Below, one piece after another: positions 8,152 to 17,286 of a stretch of DNA of 64,000 nucleotides; within the stretch, counting starts at the first letter, position 1, and the number at the start of each line of letters is the position of its first letter. The notes under the pieces were generated by a model. That model was not told where the DNA came from, did no database searches, and saw nothing but the letters and a program-made list of their open reading frames with translations. Both the position numbers and the translations under genes were made by a program. Origin of the DNA: Oceanobacillus manasiensis (GTDB lineage: Bacteria; Bacillota; Bacilli; Bacillales; Amphibacillaceae). The stretch covers positions 868,001 through 932,000 of the forward strand of contig NZ_CCDL010000001.1 of NCBI RefSeq assembly GCF_000724085.1. Direction: 5' to 3'.

Positions 8152-11100
8152 ATGGTACAGAAAACACTTGTAGTAAATTATGGTGATCAACTTCATAAAA
8201 CAGACTTACTTGAAGGAACGCCTAAGAAGATAATCGTAGGGAATAATTGGTCAGATACATTGACCTTTTTGACCCTCGATCATCCCATAACCGTGGAGTG
8301 GGATGGTGAATCTTGCTATCTGGATAATCAACCGCTGAGCCAAAAAAGACAGCTATCTCTTCCGAATGGAAAAATGATTCAGTTTTACTTAACTGATTTA
8401 GAAGAACGATACCTGTTTGACATTGCAGCAAAGCAACATATTACTGTTAGTAAAAATGAATATGATGATGTAAGCATAAAAGACATGGAGGCTGAGGTTT
8501 TTCTTTTCCGTGAGCAAGAAGGATTTCGCTTAGAGGTTCATGCAGGGGAAGTCTTTCATAATTTCTCTTATACAGAAGGAAATGCCTACTTAGAGACTGG
8601 TGACCAACTTTTCTTTGACGGGGTAACCATGATTGTTCGTTATGAAGATATTGAGGTATTTCCCTCAAGAAAAAAAATAACCTCTAAACTCATCCCACTA
8701 TCGAATAAGGATGATCAGTTTAGTCCTGACTACCCTGACTATCACCGTTCACCCCGTATTATTTACCGAGAACCAGAAGAGAAGAAAACCATTGCAAAGC
8801 CTTCTAATAAACCAGGGAAACCAAGTGAGCAGTTAGCTCGTACAATCGTTCCCCCGCTCGTCATGATTATTGCGCTAGTTGCTGTTTCCATTTTTCAGCC
8901 TAGAGGTATTTTTATTATTGTTATGCTGGCAATGACTGTTACAACAATTATTTTTGCGATTACGTCCTATATCAAAAATGTTAAGAAATATAAAGCAGAC
9001 ATGAAACATCGAGATAAAACCTATCATGAATATCTTGAACGGAAAACAAAAGAGCTCTATTTTACTACAGAAGAACAGCGTCACGCTTTAACCTACCACT
9101 ACCCAGACGTAGAGGAAATTCGTTATTTAGTCTTAGACGTCAATGCACGCATATATGAAAAAACAATGTACCATCATGATTACCTTCATTTTCGAACTGG
9201 GTTAGGAGATGTGGATACAAGCTTTGAAATTGAATTTCGTGAAGAAGAGTTTACCCAAGATAAAGATGAACTAGTGGACGAAGCAAAAGCTTTACGCTCC
9301 AAATTTCAAGGATTATCCCAAGTCCCGGTCGTAACGTCGTTGACGAAAGGACCTGTCGGTTATATTGGCCAACGTGAGCTTGTTTTAGAGCAATTGCAGT
9401 TGTTAGTCATCCAGCTTTCCATGTTTCACAGTTATCATGATATTCAGTTTATCAATGTCTTTCCCGAAGAGGAAAAAAACCAATGGGACTGGATGCGCTG
9501 GTTGCCACATGCAAGTTTGCAGGATCTGAATGTACGAGGGTTTATATATCATGAACGATCCAGAGATCAAGTGTTGCATTCTATGTATCAAGTATTAAAA
9601 GAACGCAAGCAATTGATAGAAGAAAAAGGGAATTCACAGGAGAAAACCATATTCAGCCCGCATTACATTATCTTTATTACAGATGAGAAACTAATTTTAG
9701 ATCATATTATAATGGAATTTTTCAATGAAGATCCAAGTGAGCTTGGTGTATCTCTCATATTTGTGCAGGATGTGATGCAGTCCTTGCCAGAACATGTCAA
9801 AACCGTCATCGATATACGGGACATGAATACCGGGAATATTTTGTTAGAAGAAGGCGAACTGGTTAACAAACATTTTGTACCAGACCATTTTCCAAACGGC
9901 TTTAATAAAGAGGAAGTATCACGCGGCCTGGCACCATTAAACCATCTGCAAAGCCTAAAGAATTCAATACCGGAAAGTGTAACATTCCTTGAAATGTATG
10001 GTGTTGAAAAAGTAGAGGAATTAAATATCCGAGAACGCTGGGCATTGAATGAGACATACAAAACAATGGCAGTTCCATTAGGGTTACGAGGAATTAATGA
10101 TCTTGTTCAGCTTAACTTACACGAAAAAGCACATGGCCCTCATGGTTTAGTTGCTGGTACAACTGGGTCTGGTAAGTCAGAAATTATCCAGTCCTACATT
10201 CTCTCACTAGCGGTTAATTTTCATCCTTATGAAGTAGCCTTCCTGTTGATTGATTATAAAGGTGGAGGGATGGCGAATTTATTTAGGAATATGCCGCATT
10301 TACTTGGAACCATCACCAATCTTGATCGCACACAATCTATGAGGGCTTTAGCTTCTATAAAAGCAGAATTACAGAAACGTCAGCGACTATTTGGTGAACA
10401 TAATGTCAATCACATTAATCAGTATCAGAAGTTATATAAGCAAGGAAAAGCAAGTGAGGCAATGCCCCATCTGTTTCTGATTTCTGATGAGTTTGCCGAG
10501 TTAAAAGCAGAACAGCCAGACTTTATGAAAGAACTTGTTTCCACTGCCCGAATTGGCCGTTCACTAGGAATTCATTTAATCTTAGCAACACAAAAGCCTA
10601 GTGGTGTGGTGGATGATCAAATCTGGTCTAACTCTAAATTTAAACTGGCGTTAAAAGTGCAGAATGCGAGTGACTCAAATGAAGTGTTAAAAACCTCTGA
10701 CGCAGCTGAAATTACGCTGCCAGGTCGAGCATATTTGCAGGTTGGAAACAATGAAATTTATGAATTGTTCCAGAGTGCCTGGAGCGGTGCAGATTATATT
10801 GCAGATAAAGATGACCAGGAACATGTAGACACAACCATTTATGCTATTAATGAATTAGGACAATATGACATTTTAACAGAAGATTTGAGTGGTCTGGATA
10901 AGAAGGAAGAAGTGACTAGTGTTCCAACTGAATTGGATGCGGTCATCGATTATATCAATGATTACACGGAAACACAGCAGATTGAACCTTTACCAAGGCC
11001 GTGGTTACCACCATTGCCTGAACGAATTTATGCCAGTGAATTGCATGAAGTTGATTTTAAAGAGACTTGGAATCTACCTAAGAGGCCTTTGGAAGCAACA

Positions 11101-12597
11101 ATTGGCATGTTAGATCAGCCCGAATTACAAGAGCAAAAGCCGTTATCTATTAATCTTACGAAAGATGGTCATATTGCCGTGTATTCAAGCCCAGGGTATG
11201 GAAAGTCTACCTTCCTGCAAAGTCTGTTAATAGATCTTGTTCAACAGCATAATCCGGAACATTTACATGTCTATTTATTAGACTTTGGAACGAATGGGTT
11301 ACTGCCATTAAAAGATCTGCCGCAAGTAGCGGATACGATCTTATTAGATGACACAGAGAAGGTGGAAAAATGGATTCGTCTGTTAACAAATAGTATTTCC
11401 GAGCGGAAGCGGAAATTGAGTCGTTATGGTGTTGCAGATATGGAAATGTATGAGAAAGCTAGCGGGGAGACAATTCCGAATATGCTTGTAATGATTGATA
11501 ACTTTGATTCAGTGAAAGATGCTGATTTTGGTGATGAGTTTAACAAGCTAATTACGCAGATTGCACGAGAAGGAGCAAGTATAGGTGTTCACCTAGTGAT
11601 TAGTGCCGGACGTCAAAGCGCATTAAGAATGCCAATAGTGTCTAATATCAAGCGGCAAATTTCCCTATATCTAATAGATCAAGTGGAAATCCGCACCATT
11701 GTAGGGAAAACAGAGCTAGAAGTAGAAGAGATTGAGGGCCGAGGCATCTTGAAATTGGATGAACCTGCGTTATTCCAAACAGTACTGCCTGCAGAAGGGG
11801 AAGAGCCTTTAGAGATCATCGAGGGAATAAGCCAAATTGCACAAGATATGAATGAATATTGGCAAGGAGATCTGCCAGAAGAAATTCCGATGATGCCTGA
11901 GGGTGCGATTGAATTTGAAGCATTTAAACAGAAAAAGAAAACAAAGAATCTCGTGAAGCAAAATCAGTTACCACTTGGATTGGACTTTGAAGAAGTAGAA
12001 CCACTCGGTTTTGATCCAGAAAGAGACGGATTCCTAACCGTTGTCAGTGATCGAAAAGATGGTTTAGATAAAATGACCAATGCAATGATGAAAAGTATGA
12101 CATTGCTTGAGGAGCCTTTCCAGACGATGGTAATTGATACAGCTGACCAAGGATTATCAGAAATCGGTACAACAATGAATGCTTATATTTCTGACAACGA
12201 TGACATCAGCGCCGTTAAGCGAAATATCATTACAGAGATCAACACGCGCACAAAAGGTGATCATAATGGTGTGAAATGGATAATATTGATAAGGGATTTA
12301 AAGGATTTTGCTGAAAGAAGCCTTCTACTGGAAGAAGATGTATCAGTTCTATTTGAACAGGGACCTAAAGTAGATGTACACTTTATAGTTTGTGGAAATT
12401 CTGGCTATATCAACACAAGCTTCGAAAAACCAGCCAAAACGGTTCGGAAATTATCTAATGTAGGTTTAGTCAGCATGCGTCTGGGTGATCAGGATATCTT
12501 CAGTCAACCTTTCATCCGCAAGGAAACATATCCGCAAGAATTTGAAGCCTATTACGCACGTGACCACCAACATATCAAAATAAAAGTACCCCGATAG
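8152..12597 (+). CDS. essC: Type VII secretion ATPase EssC (YukBA-like, FtsK/SpoIIIE type)
   Basis: Motor of the type VIIb system, 1481 residues. N-terminal forkhead-associated-like region (1-200), two membrane helices at about 231-274, then three ATPase modules. The first has a complete Walker A, GTTGSGKS at residues 669-676, and a Walker B-like LFLISDEFAEL. The second has SSPGYGKST at 1012-1020, in which the first glycine of the P-loop is serine. The third (about 1285 onward) has no recognisable P-loop. Degeneration of the distal modules is common in this family. Fully fused YukBA form, not split. LXG partner genes follow 12 bp downstream, so cargo and motor are probably co-transcribed. Confidence 0.95.
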   Translation: MVQKTLVVNYGDQLHKTDLLEGTPKKIIVGNNWSDTLTFLTLDHPITVEWDGESCYLDNQPLSQKRQLSLPNGKMIQFYLTDLEERYLFDIAAKQHITVSKNEYDDVSIKDMEAEVFLFREQEGFRLEVHAGEVFHNFSYTEGNAYLETGDQLFFDGVTMIVRYEDIEVFPSRKKITSKLIPLSNKDDQFSPDYPDYHRSPRIIYREPEEKKTIAKPSNKPGKPSEQLARTIVPPLVMIIALVAVSIFQPRGIFIIVMLAMTVTTIIFAITSYIKNVKKYKADMKHRDKTYHEYLERKTKELYFTTEEQRHALTYHYPDVEEIRYLVLDVNARIYEKTMYHHDYLHFRTGLGDVDTSFEIEFREEEFTQDKDELVDEAKALRSKFQGLSQVPVVTSLTKGPVGYIGQRELVLEQLQLLVIQLSMFHSYHDIQFINVFPEEEKNQWDWMRWLPHASLQDLNVRGFIYHERSRDQVLHSMYQVLKERKQLIEEKGNSQEKTIFSPHYIIFITDEKLILDHIIMEFFNEDPSELGVSLIFVQDVMQSLPEHVKTVIDIRDMNTGNILLEEGELVNKHFVPDHFPNGFNKEEVSRGLAPLNHLQSLKNSIPESVTFLEMYGVEKVEELNIRERWALNETYKTMAVPLGLRGINDLVQLNLHEKAHGPHGLVAGTTGSGKSEIIQSYILSLAVNFHPYEVAFLLIDYKGGGMANLFRNMPHLLGTITNLDRTQSMRALASIKAELQKRQRLFGEHNVNHINQYQKLYKQGKASEAMPHLFLISDEFAELKAEQPDFMKELVSTARIGRSLGIHLILATQKPSGVVDDQIWSNSKFKLALKVQNASDSNEVLKTSDAAEITLPGRAYLQVGNNEIYELFQSAWSGADYIADKDDQEHVDTTIYAINELGQYDILTEDLSGLDKKEEVTSVPTELDAVIDYINDYTETQQIEPLPRPWLPPLPERIYASELHEVDFKETWNLPKRPLEATIGMLDQPELQEQKPLSINLTKDGHIAVYSSPGYGKSTFLQSLLIDLVQQHNPEHLHVYLLDFGTNGLLPLKDLPQVADTILLDDTEKVEKWIRLLTNSISERKRKLSRYGVADMEMYEKASGETIPNMLVMIDNFDSVKDADFGDEFNKLITQIAREGASIGVHLVISAGRQSALRMPIVSNIKRQISLYLIDQVEIRTIVGKTELEVEEIEGRGILKLDEPALFQTVLPAEGEEPLEIIEGISQIAQDMNEYWQGDLPEEIPMMPEGAIEFEAFKQKKKTKNLVKQNQLPLGLDFEEVEPLGFDPERDGFLTVVSDRKDGLDKMTNAMMKSMTLLEEPFQTMVIDTADQGLSEIGTTMNAYISDNDDISAVKRNIITEINTRTKGDHNGVKWIILIRDLKDFAERSLLLEEDVSVLFEQGPKVDVHFIVCGNSGYINTSFEKPAKTVRKLSNVGLVSMRLGDQDIFSQPFIRKETYPQEFEAYYARDHQHIKIKVPR

Positions 12598-12609
12598 GAG
12601 GAGGAATAA

Positions 12610-13029
12610 ATGAGTTCGTTAAGTCAATTACGTAGCAGAAAAAGCACCGTACAAAGCCAAATTCAAACCAATCGATCTTTAGCAACAAGTACAGAGGAAA
12701 AGATAGAGCGTTTAAAGCAAGCATTAAACGAGATATCATCCAGCTTATCTGATTTACAATCTGTAAAGAGTACTATTAACAGTCTTTCTATTGATTTGAA
12801 CAGCTGGCGTGGGGACGAAGAAGATAAATTTGAAGACAAGTATGATGCTTATAAAGAAAGTGTTAAGACATATTTATCAAAAGTAGAAGATGTAAAAGAA
12901 ACAATTGATAGTGAAATCCAGAATTATGAAACGGAGAAAGCCACTTACCTAGCAAGAATAGATAGTTTGCAGAGTACTCTTCATTCTTTGGATAGACAAA
13001 TAACTCAGGCTGAGAAGGAGATGGATTAA
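12610..13029 (+). CDS. YwqH-like (DUF5082-type) LXG partner protein
   Basis: 139-residue, almost entirely helical and coiled-coil protein (MSSLSQLRSRKSTVQSQIQ) with no signal peptide. Size, composition and place directly before a YwqI-like gene and an LXG toxin match the B. subtilis ywqH-ywqI-ywqJ arrangement. Proteins of this class bind the helical LXG domain and help target the toxin to the secretion ATPase in streptococci and related bacteria, so I infer a targeting or chaperone role. It has an SWRG motif near residue 64, reminiscent of the W-x-G turn of WXG100 proteins. Strong GGAGGAGG binding site. Confidence 0.8.
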   Translation: MSSLSQLRSRKSTVQSQIQTNRSLATSTEEKIERLKQALNEISSSLSDLQSVKSTINSLSIDLNSWRGDEEDKFEDKYDAYKESVKTYLSKVEDVKETIDSEIQNYETEKATYLARIDSLQSTLHSLDRQITQAEKEMD

Positions 13030-13329
13030 ATGTCTAAAGAAGTTTCGATAAATATGGGCGTTTTTCGTTCGAATATATCCAAGTTAAAATCCTCTGTCAC
13101 AAATATAGAAATAAAACAACCAACAAGTACACTTAGTAAGACAAATATAGAGCCTTTTACAAAGGATCTAGAGAACGTAATAGAAGCAATCGAACTGTTG
13201 GAAAGATACAAGAAAATATTAGAAACAGACATAACAACATTAGAGCAGACAGGTGAGAAAATGAGAGAAAAGGATGAGGAGTTAGCTGCCGTAAATCATC
13301 CTTCTTCTGGTCCGAGACCATTAAGCTAA
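13030..13329 (+). CDS. YwqI-like (DUF5344-type) LXG partner protein
   Basis: 99-residue helical protein that starts at the base following the stop of the YwqH-like gene, so the two are translationally coupled. It is about WXG100-sized, has no cysteine and ends in a flexible tail (NHPSSGPRPLS). Its position between the YwqH-like protein and the LXG toxin matches ywqI. Inferred to be the second helical partner of the LXG domain during export. Confidence 0.78.
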   Translation: MSKEVSINMGVFRSNISKLKSSVTNIEIKQPTSTLSKTNIEPFTKDLENVIEAIELLERYKKILETDITTLEQTGEKMREKDEELAAVNHPSSGPRPLS

Positions 13330-13348
13330 GGAAAGTGAGGAACATTTA

Positions 13349-14821
13349 ATGGGACATAGAGTGGATCTTTCAGAAGTAATCGAATTTGCAGATGATTATT
13401 ATGTATATGTCAATCGATTGTTGGATCAACTTAATAATGTAAAATTGAAAATCAATTCAGTTATTAACATGGACTCTTTTAAAGGTGAATCAGCTGATAA
13501 AGCAAAAGAATGTTTGAATTCTTTCCACATCGAGATGTTAGGAAACTTTGAAAACTTAATGATAGACCTACTTGATAATGTGGATAACCATATAAGTGAA
13601 TTTTTGGCAGAGGTAGATAGTAGTGAGGATGCTATTATTAAAAGCAATTATTTAGATGAACAGGATGATCTTATTCAAGAAGAATTTATGAATTTTTCTC
13701 GCCTATCATCGGAAGTCAAACAGACTATTAATGGAGTAAGTGACATTAGTAGTGTAACACCACCGAGTTTTTCTGATGCAGTAGATGAAAAAGCACAAGT
13801 AGCTAAAACTATAATTGACTTGGATAGTGATTTAACAAGCTTTGTATCCACTGGAAAAGATCGAATTAACAGTATTGGAGATTTACTATCTAACATTAAT
13901 TCCTTATTAAACGATTCTAAAAATCAATCCGCAGAAGGAGAATTACAAATATCAAAATTTGTGCTAAATAATACTCTAGCTATATCCACTGGATTCAATA
14001 CTTTGGGGCAGAGTCGAACTCTTTATTCAGGTGGAAAAGTCAGAAATGCAAATAATAATGGAATCTTGACTACTGAAAAAGCTGTGGACCATAGAAGGAA
14101 TACGACTTCATATCGAGTAAAAGCCAATAAGGAAGCTCTAGAGGCATTGGGTGTTGAACCTGGCTACCAAGCAAGGAGCCAGTTGAATCATCGATTACCT
14201 AAGGGCGGAAAAGCTTGGAACGACGCTCACTATGAACGAGCTTATAATAATCAAGCAATATTAAGAGCCGCAGACAAACAGGGAAAAACAAATTGGACTA
14301 CTACAGGGCAAAGAGCGTTAGATATGCACCCTGAAATAAAATATTGGAAAGACGAGATAGACCTAAAACACGTTGGTTCCTCAACTGCAAAGGGATTTGG
14401 AACAGGACTTGTAAGTGGATTTAAAGATCCAGCAACTTTGTTAAAAGATACTGTCAATGTAAAAGATACTTTTAAAACAAAAATAGGTGGTTTGAGTTTT
14501 CTATCTAAATCCATGGGTGCAGCTGGTATGGGATTAAACTATTACAGCAACTATAATGATGCTGTAGAGGATGGTTTAAGTGGTACCGAAGCTAATTTAA
14601 GAGCAACCCAAGACACTGCAATTGATACAGCTGTAGGGGGAGCAGTGCAGACTGCATTTACTGCTGCAGGAACAGCAGCGATCCCCATTCCCGGTGTGGG
14701 TACAATAGTTGGAGCTGGATTAGGGATTGCAGCAAACTGGTTCTTAAATAAAAAGTGGGGAGGGGACGACAAAAAAGAGGGTAAGTCTATTATGGATAAA
14801 GTTAAAGGCTGGTTCCACTAA
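13349..14821 (+). CDS. LXG-domain toxin 1, glycine-zipper C-terminus
   Basis: 490 residues. The N-terminal 200 or so are the helical LXG export domain (MGHRVDLSEVIEFADDYYVY). A polar middle follows at about 225-345, rich in N, H, K and W. The C-terminal part carries a small-residue hydrophobic stretch at about 427-466 (GTAAIPIPGVGTIVGAGLGI) and a basic tail (GKSIMDKVKGWFH). No known nuclease, NADase or lipase motif is visible. The glycine-rich membrane segment resembles LXG toxins that insert into target membranes, such as staphylococcal TspA, so I infer a membrane-active effector. The next gene encodes a polytopic membrane protein, as expected for immunity to such a toxin. Export is presumably by EssC. 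Confidence 0.82.
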   Translation: MGHRVDLSEVIEFADDYYVYVNRLLDQLNNVKLKINSVINMDSFKGESADKAKECLNSFHIEMLGNFENLMIDLLDNVDNHISEFLAEVDSSEDAIIKSNYLDEQDDLIQEEFMNFSRLSSEVKQTINGVSDISSVTPPSFSDAVDEKAQVAKTIIDLDSDLTSFVSTGKDRINSIGDLLSNINSLLNDSKNQSAEGELQISKFVLNNTLAISTGFNTLGQSRTLYSGGKVRNANNNGILTTEKAVDHRRNTTSYRVKANKEALEALGVEPGYQARSQLNHRLPKGGKAWNDAHYERAYNNQAILRAADKQGKTNWTTTGQRALDMHPEIKYWKDEIDLKHVGSSTAKGFGTGLVSGFKDPATLLKDTVNVKDTFKTKIGGLSFLSKSMGAAGMGLNYYSNYNDAVEDGLSGTEANLRATQDTAIDTAVGGAVQTAFTAAGTAAIPIPGVGTIVGAGLGIAANWFLNKKWGGDDKKEGKSIMDKVKGWFH

Positions 14822-14939
14822 TATATCAGCTATTTTTAAAAAGTTGTCTTTCCTAATAATAAGCCAAATGCCTTTTTTTATAGGTATTCTTACGGATAAA
14901 GATAACTAACAGAGAAGAATAAGTAACTGGAGGGGAAAT

Positions 14940-15755
14940 ATGTTTAGAAAACTAAGAGAAGAAGACTTTTTAGCATTAAGAAAGCCTCTTGAGTCAAAGA
15001 GACAAAGCCCAAAGTCTTTAGGAAGTCTTTTTATATTAATTATATTTTTACAATGTTTATTGTTGTTTATTGAACACTTTGTAAGCGAATATTCCATTTA
15101 CCCAAATATAGACAATATAATTAAAATACACTTAATATTTTCAATTTTATTAATGATATTAACTCTTGTTTATGCTGTACCATGGGTATATATGCGTTCC
15201 CAAAAGGTACAATATTTTTTGAGCATCTTAGTTTCACAAAATCTATTCGGAGTATCAGCTATGTTGCTTGCAATAATTGCAATAAGTGCAGAGATTTCCA
15301 CTAATACAATTTCACTTCAAAGATTTACAACAATAGCATTATTTATAGGAGTTATTGTTTTTATCATCACATGTATTCGATTTTATTTTTTATTAAACAG
15401 AGGGCGGTATAGAAAAGGGTCAAAGAAAGATGTCCAAAGAAATAAATTAGAAACAAAATCCTTACTACCAATTGTAATCCCTATAGGGATAGGAATTACA
15501 TTTCTTATTCAATATTTAGTTAGAAATTACAATTTATTAGGCATAGATACAATTATGGTGTCGACTTTATTGATTATAATTTTTTATGTAATGTTATTTG
15601 TCCTGCCGGAGCAGCTAGTCATTCTTTATTGTAAATTTCGTTTTGAAAGTTTTAACTATGAACTTAACGGCAGACTCAAGCAAGTAAAAGACGAACATGG
15701 AAAAGGGATACCCGAAGAAAAATTAGAATCATACTTTAAACAAAAAACAAATTGA
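14940..15755 (+). CDS. Multi-pass membrane protein, probable immunity protein for LXG toxin 1
   Basis: 271 residues with about six hydrophobic segments (for example SLFILIIFLQCLLLFIEHFV, then others to about residue 225) and a charged cytosolic tail. Good binding site GGAGGGG. I do not recognise the family. It lies directly after a toxin with a membrane-type C-terminus, and its AT content is visibly higher than that of the flanking housekeeping genes. This fits a polymorphic immunity gene; the function is inferred from context alone. Confidence 0.65.
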   Translation: MFRKLREEDFLALRKPLESKRQSPKSLGSLFILIIFLQCLLLFIEHFVSEYSIYPNIDNIIKIHLIFSILLMILTLVYAVPWVYMRSQKVQYFLSILVSQNLFGVSAMLLAIIAISAEISTNTISLQRFTTIALFIGVIVFIITCIRFYFLLNRGRYRKGSKKDVQRNKLETKSLLPIVIPIGIGITFLIQYLVRNYNLLGIDTIMVSTLLIIIFYVMLFVLPEQLVILYCKFRFESFNYELNGRLKQVKDEHGKGIPEEKLESYFKQKTN

Positions 15756-15773
15756 GGTTTGGAGTGATAAGTA

Positions 15774-16232
15774 ATGAAAGTGGAAACAAGAGCGGTACAA
15801 TTCGACCATTTGTTAGTTTATAAAACTACTCAACTGCGCGAAAATTGGCAAGATGGATTGAATGTACTGGAGGATGTATCTTTAGTTGAGGGAATATATC
15901 AAAACGGCCCCATTTTTTTCTCAGTAAATCCTGCAGCTGGCGAGAAAAAATTTGGCCAATTCACTTATTATATGCCAATAAATGGGGCTGTAAAACTTGA
16001 AAACGAACCAGATTTTCATTTTGAGAGAGATTTTTATGTAGAAGAAGCATTGGTGATGAGGCAAGCAGATCTGGCATTGGACTTCTATGCCGCAAAAGAG
16101 AAGATAGAAGTATATGCAAAGCAAAATAAAATACAACTTAATGAGACATTTTATTGTGTGCTATTGGAGGTTTATGGAGATATTGTTATCGACCTATACA
16201 TACCTGTACGAAACAGAGGAGATATAACATGA
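15774..16232 (+). CDS. DUF5085-like protein (first of a pair)
   Basis: 152-residue soluble protein (MKVETRAVQFDHLLVYKTTQ). It shares an overall pattern with the next gene: an N-terminal strand, a PIFFSV/MFFSIL strand, and a C-terminal VIDLYIPV or IIEIFVPI strand followed by charged residues. This suggests two members of one family with an alpha/beta fold reminiscent of GyrI-like domains. Such genes (DUF5085 in my recollection) recur in LXG toxin clusters of bacilli; their job is unknown. Its stop overlaps the next start (ATGA). Confidence 0.6.
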   Translation: MKVETRAVQFDHLLVYKTTQLRENWQDGLNVLEDVSLVEGIYQNGPIFFSVNPAAGEKKFGQFTYYMPINGAVKLENEPDFHFERDFYVEEALVMRQADLALDFYAAKEKIEVYAKQNKIQLNETFYCVLLEVYGDIVIDLYIPVRNRGDIT

Positions 16233-16669
16233 TAATAGGTCATCAAATTGCCCATAGAAATGTGGCTTCAAAATATTATCGGTTCAAGCCGGAAGATTTA
16301 GAAACAGCTCTAGAAGATTTCACTTCAATTTTAGAGAAAGATCATTATCATCCAACTGGAGATATGTTTTTTTCTATTTTAAGTGATCCGACAGCAGATG
16401 AAATGATAATAGAAATTTTTGTACCTATCAAAGAAGATAGATTTAAACCAAATTCGGATGAGAAAATATTGTTTCGAAGTTATTTTTCTGTTACTCCAAT
16501 GGTTATGACAAGAGTAACGAAAAACTTTAATGAACAATCACAAGAGAAATATTGGGAATTATTTAGTTATCTTAATCGTAATGAACTAGAGCAACGTACT
16601 CCTGTATTTATTGAATATAAGAAAACAAGATCTGGGAAAATCTATGTAGAAATGAGTGTAGGAGTTTAG
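16229..16669 (+). CDS. DUF5085-like protein (second of a pair)
   Basis: 146 residues from ATG at 16229, which overlaps the preceding stop and has AGAGGA upstream. The frame is open further left, but that would bury the start in the preceding gene. It begins MIIGHQIAHRNVASKYYRF and contains the EMIIEIFVPIKEDRF pattern I associate with DUF5085. No membrane helix and no signal peptide. Probably acts with its neighbour in the toxin island, as an accessory or immunity factor, but nothing in the sequence settles which. Confidence 0.62.
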   Translation: MIIGHQIAHRNVASKYYRFKPEDLETALEDFTSILEKDHYHPTGDMFFSILSDPTADEMIIEIFVPIKEDRFKPNSDEKILFRSYFSVTPMVMTRVTKNFNEQSQEKYWELFSYLNRNELEQRTPVFIEYKKTRSGKIYVEMSVGV

Positions 16670-16719
16670 CAGAATGGAGTATAAGAGAGTAGATTAGAAG
16701 CAACGGCAGAAGAAAGAGA

Positions 16720-17115
16720 GTGAGCTTAAAAAGCTTTTATTTATATCGATTGTACTCATTGTGATTTTGTGTGGATGTGGGAAGGAAATAGAAGTGTCGA
16801 AAGAAATTATGGAATATGTGAAAATGAAATGTAAAGAACTATATGAGGCAGCTTCTAACTGTGCAGTTACTATTGAAGAAGAAATGATTTATTGAGATAT
16901 GTCAGTTCAAGATATAGAGCTTGAGGAGCAAGAAGAGTTAGGGGAAAAAGCGAGTGAGCATCGCTCAGGAGATTAAATGGCCAGAGGATGATTATTATGG
17001 AAAACTCTATGACTACTACTCGCTTCGAATTATAGTTTCAGGAGAAAATGATAGGATTTCTATCGGGGATAAAGCAAAGAAATATGAGGAAATTGTGTGG
17101 GGTACAGCAAACTAA
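16720..17115 (+). pseudogene. Decayed lipoprotein gene, paralogue of the gene at 20477
   Basis: From a GTG at 16720 the frame reads a lipoprotein signal (LFISIVLIVILCGC) and KEIEVSKEIMEYVKMK. This aligns with the intact protein at 20477 (LFLLVVLIVILFGC, KEIEVSKEVMEDVANV). After EEEMIY there is an in-frame stop near 16893. A further deletion and frameshift follow near 16960, and the homologous C-terminus reappears in another frame (DDYYGKLYDYYS..., then KYEEIVWGTAN and a stop at 17115). At least two disabling changes make it a clear pseudogene. Confidence 0.88.
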
Positions 17116-17286
17116 ATGTATAAGGTTCGCTTTAAGCATTGGGGCTCATATAAAAATTGGAAAACAAGAGATGTGTATGAAAGAAGAAGTTACTGACTCT
17201 CTCAAATAGACGAACGATTATGGAAAAGGATTAGAGTTGGATGTATTACTTAATCAAAAGCTCACCAATAAGAGGAGGAACATACC

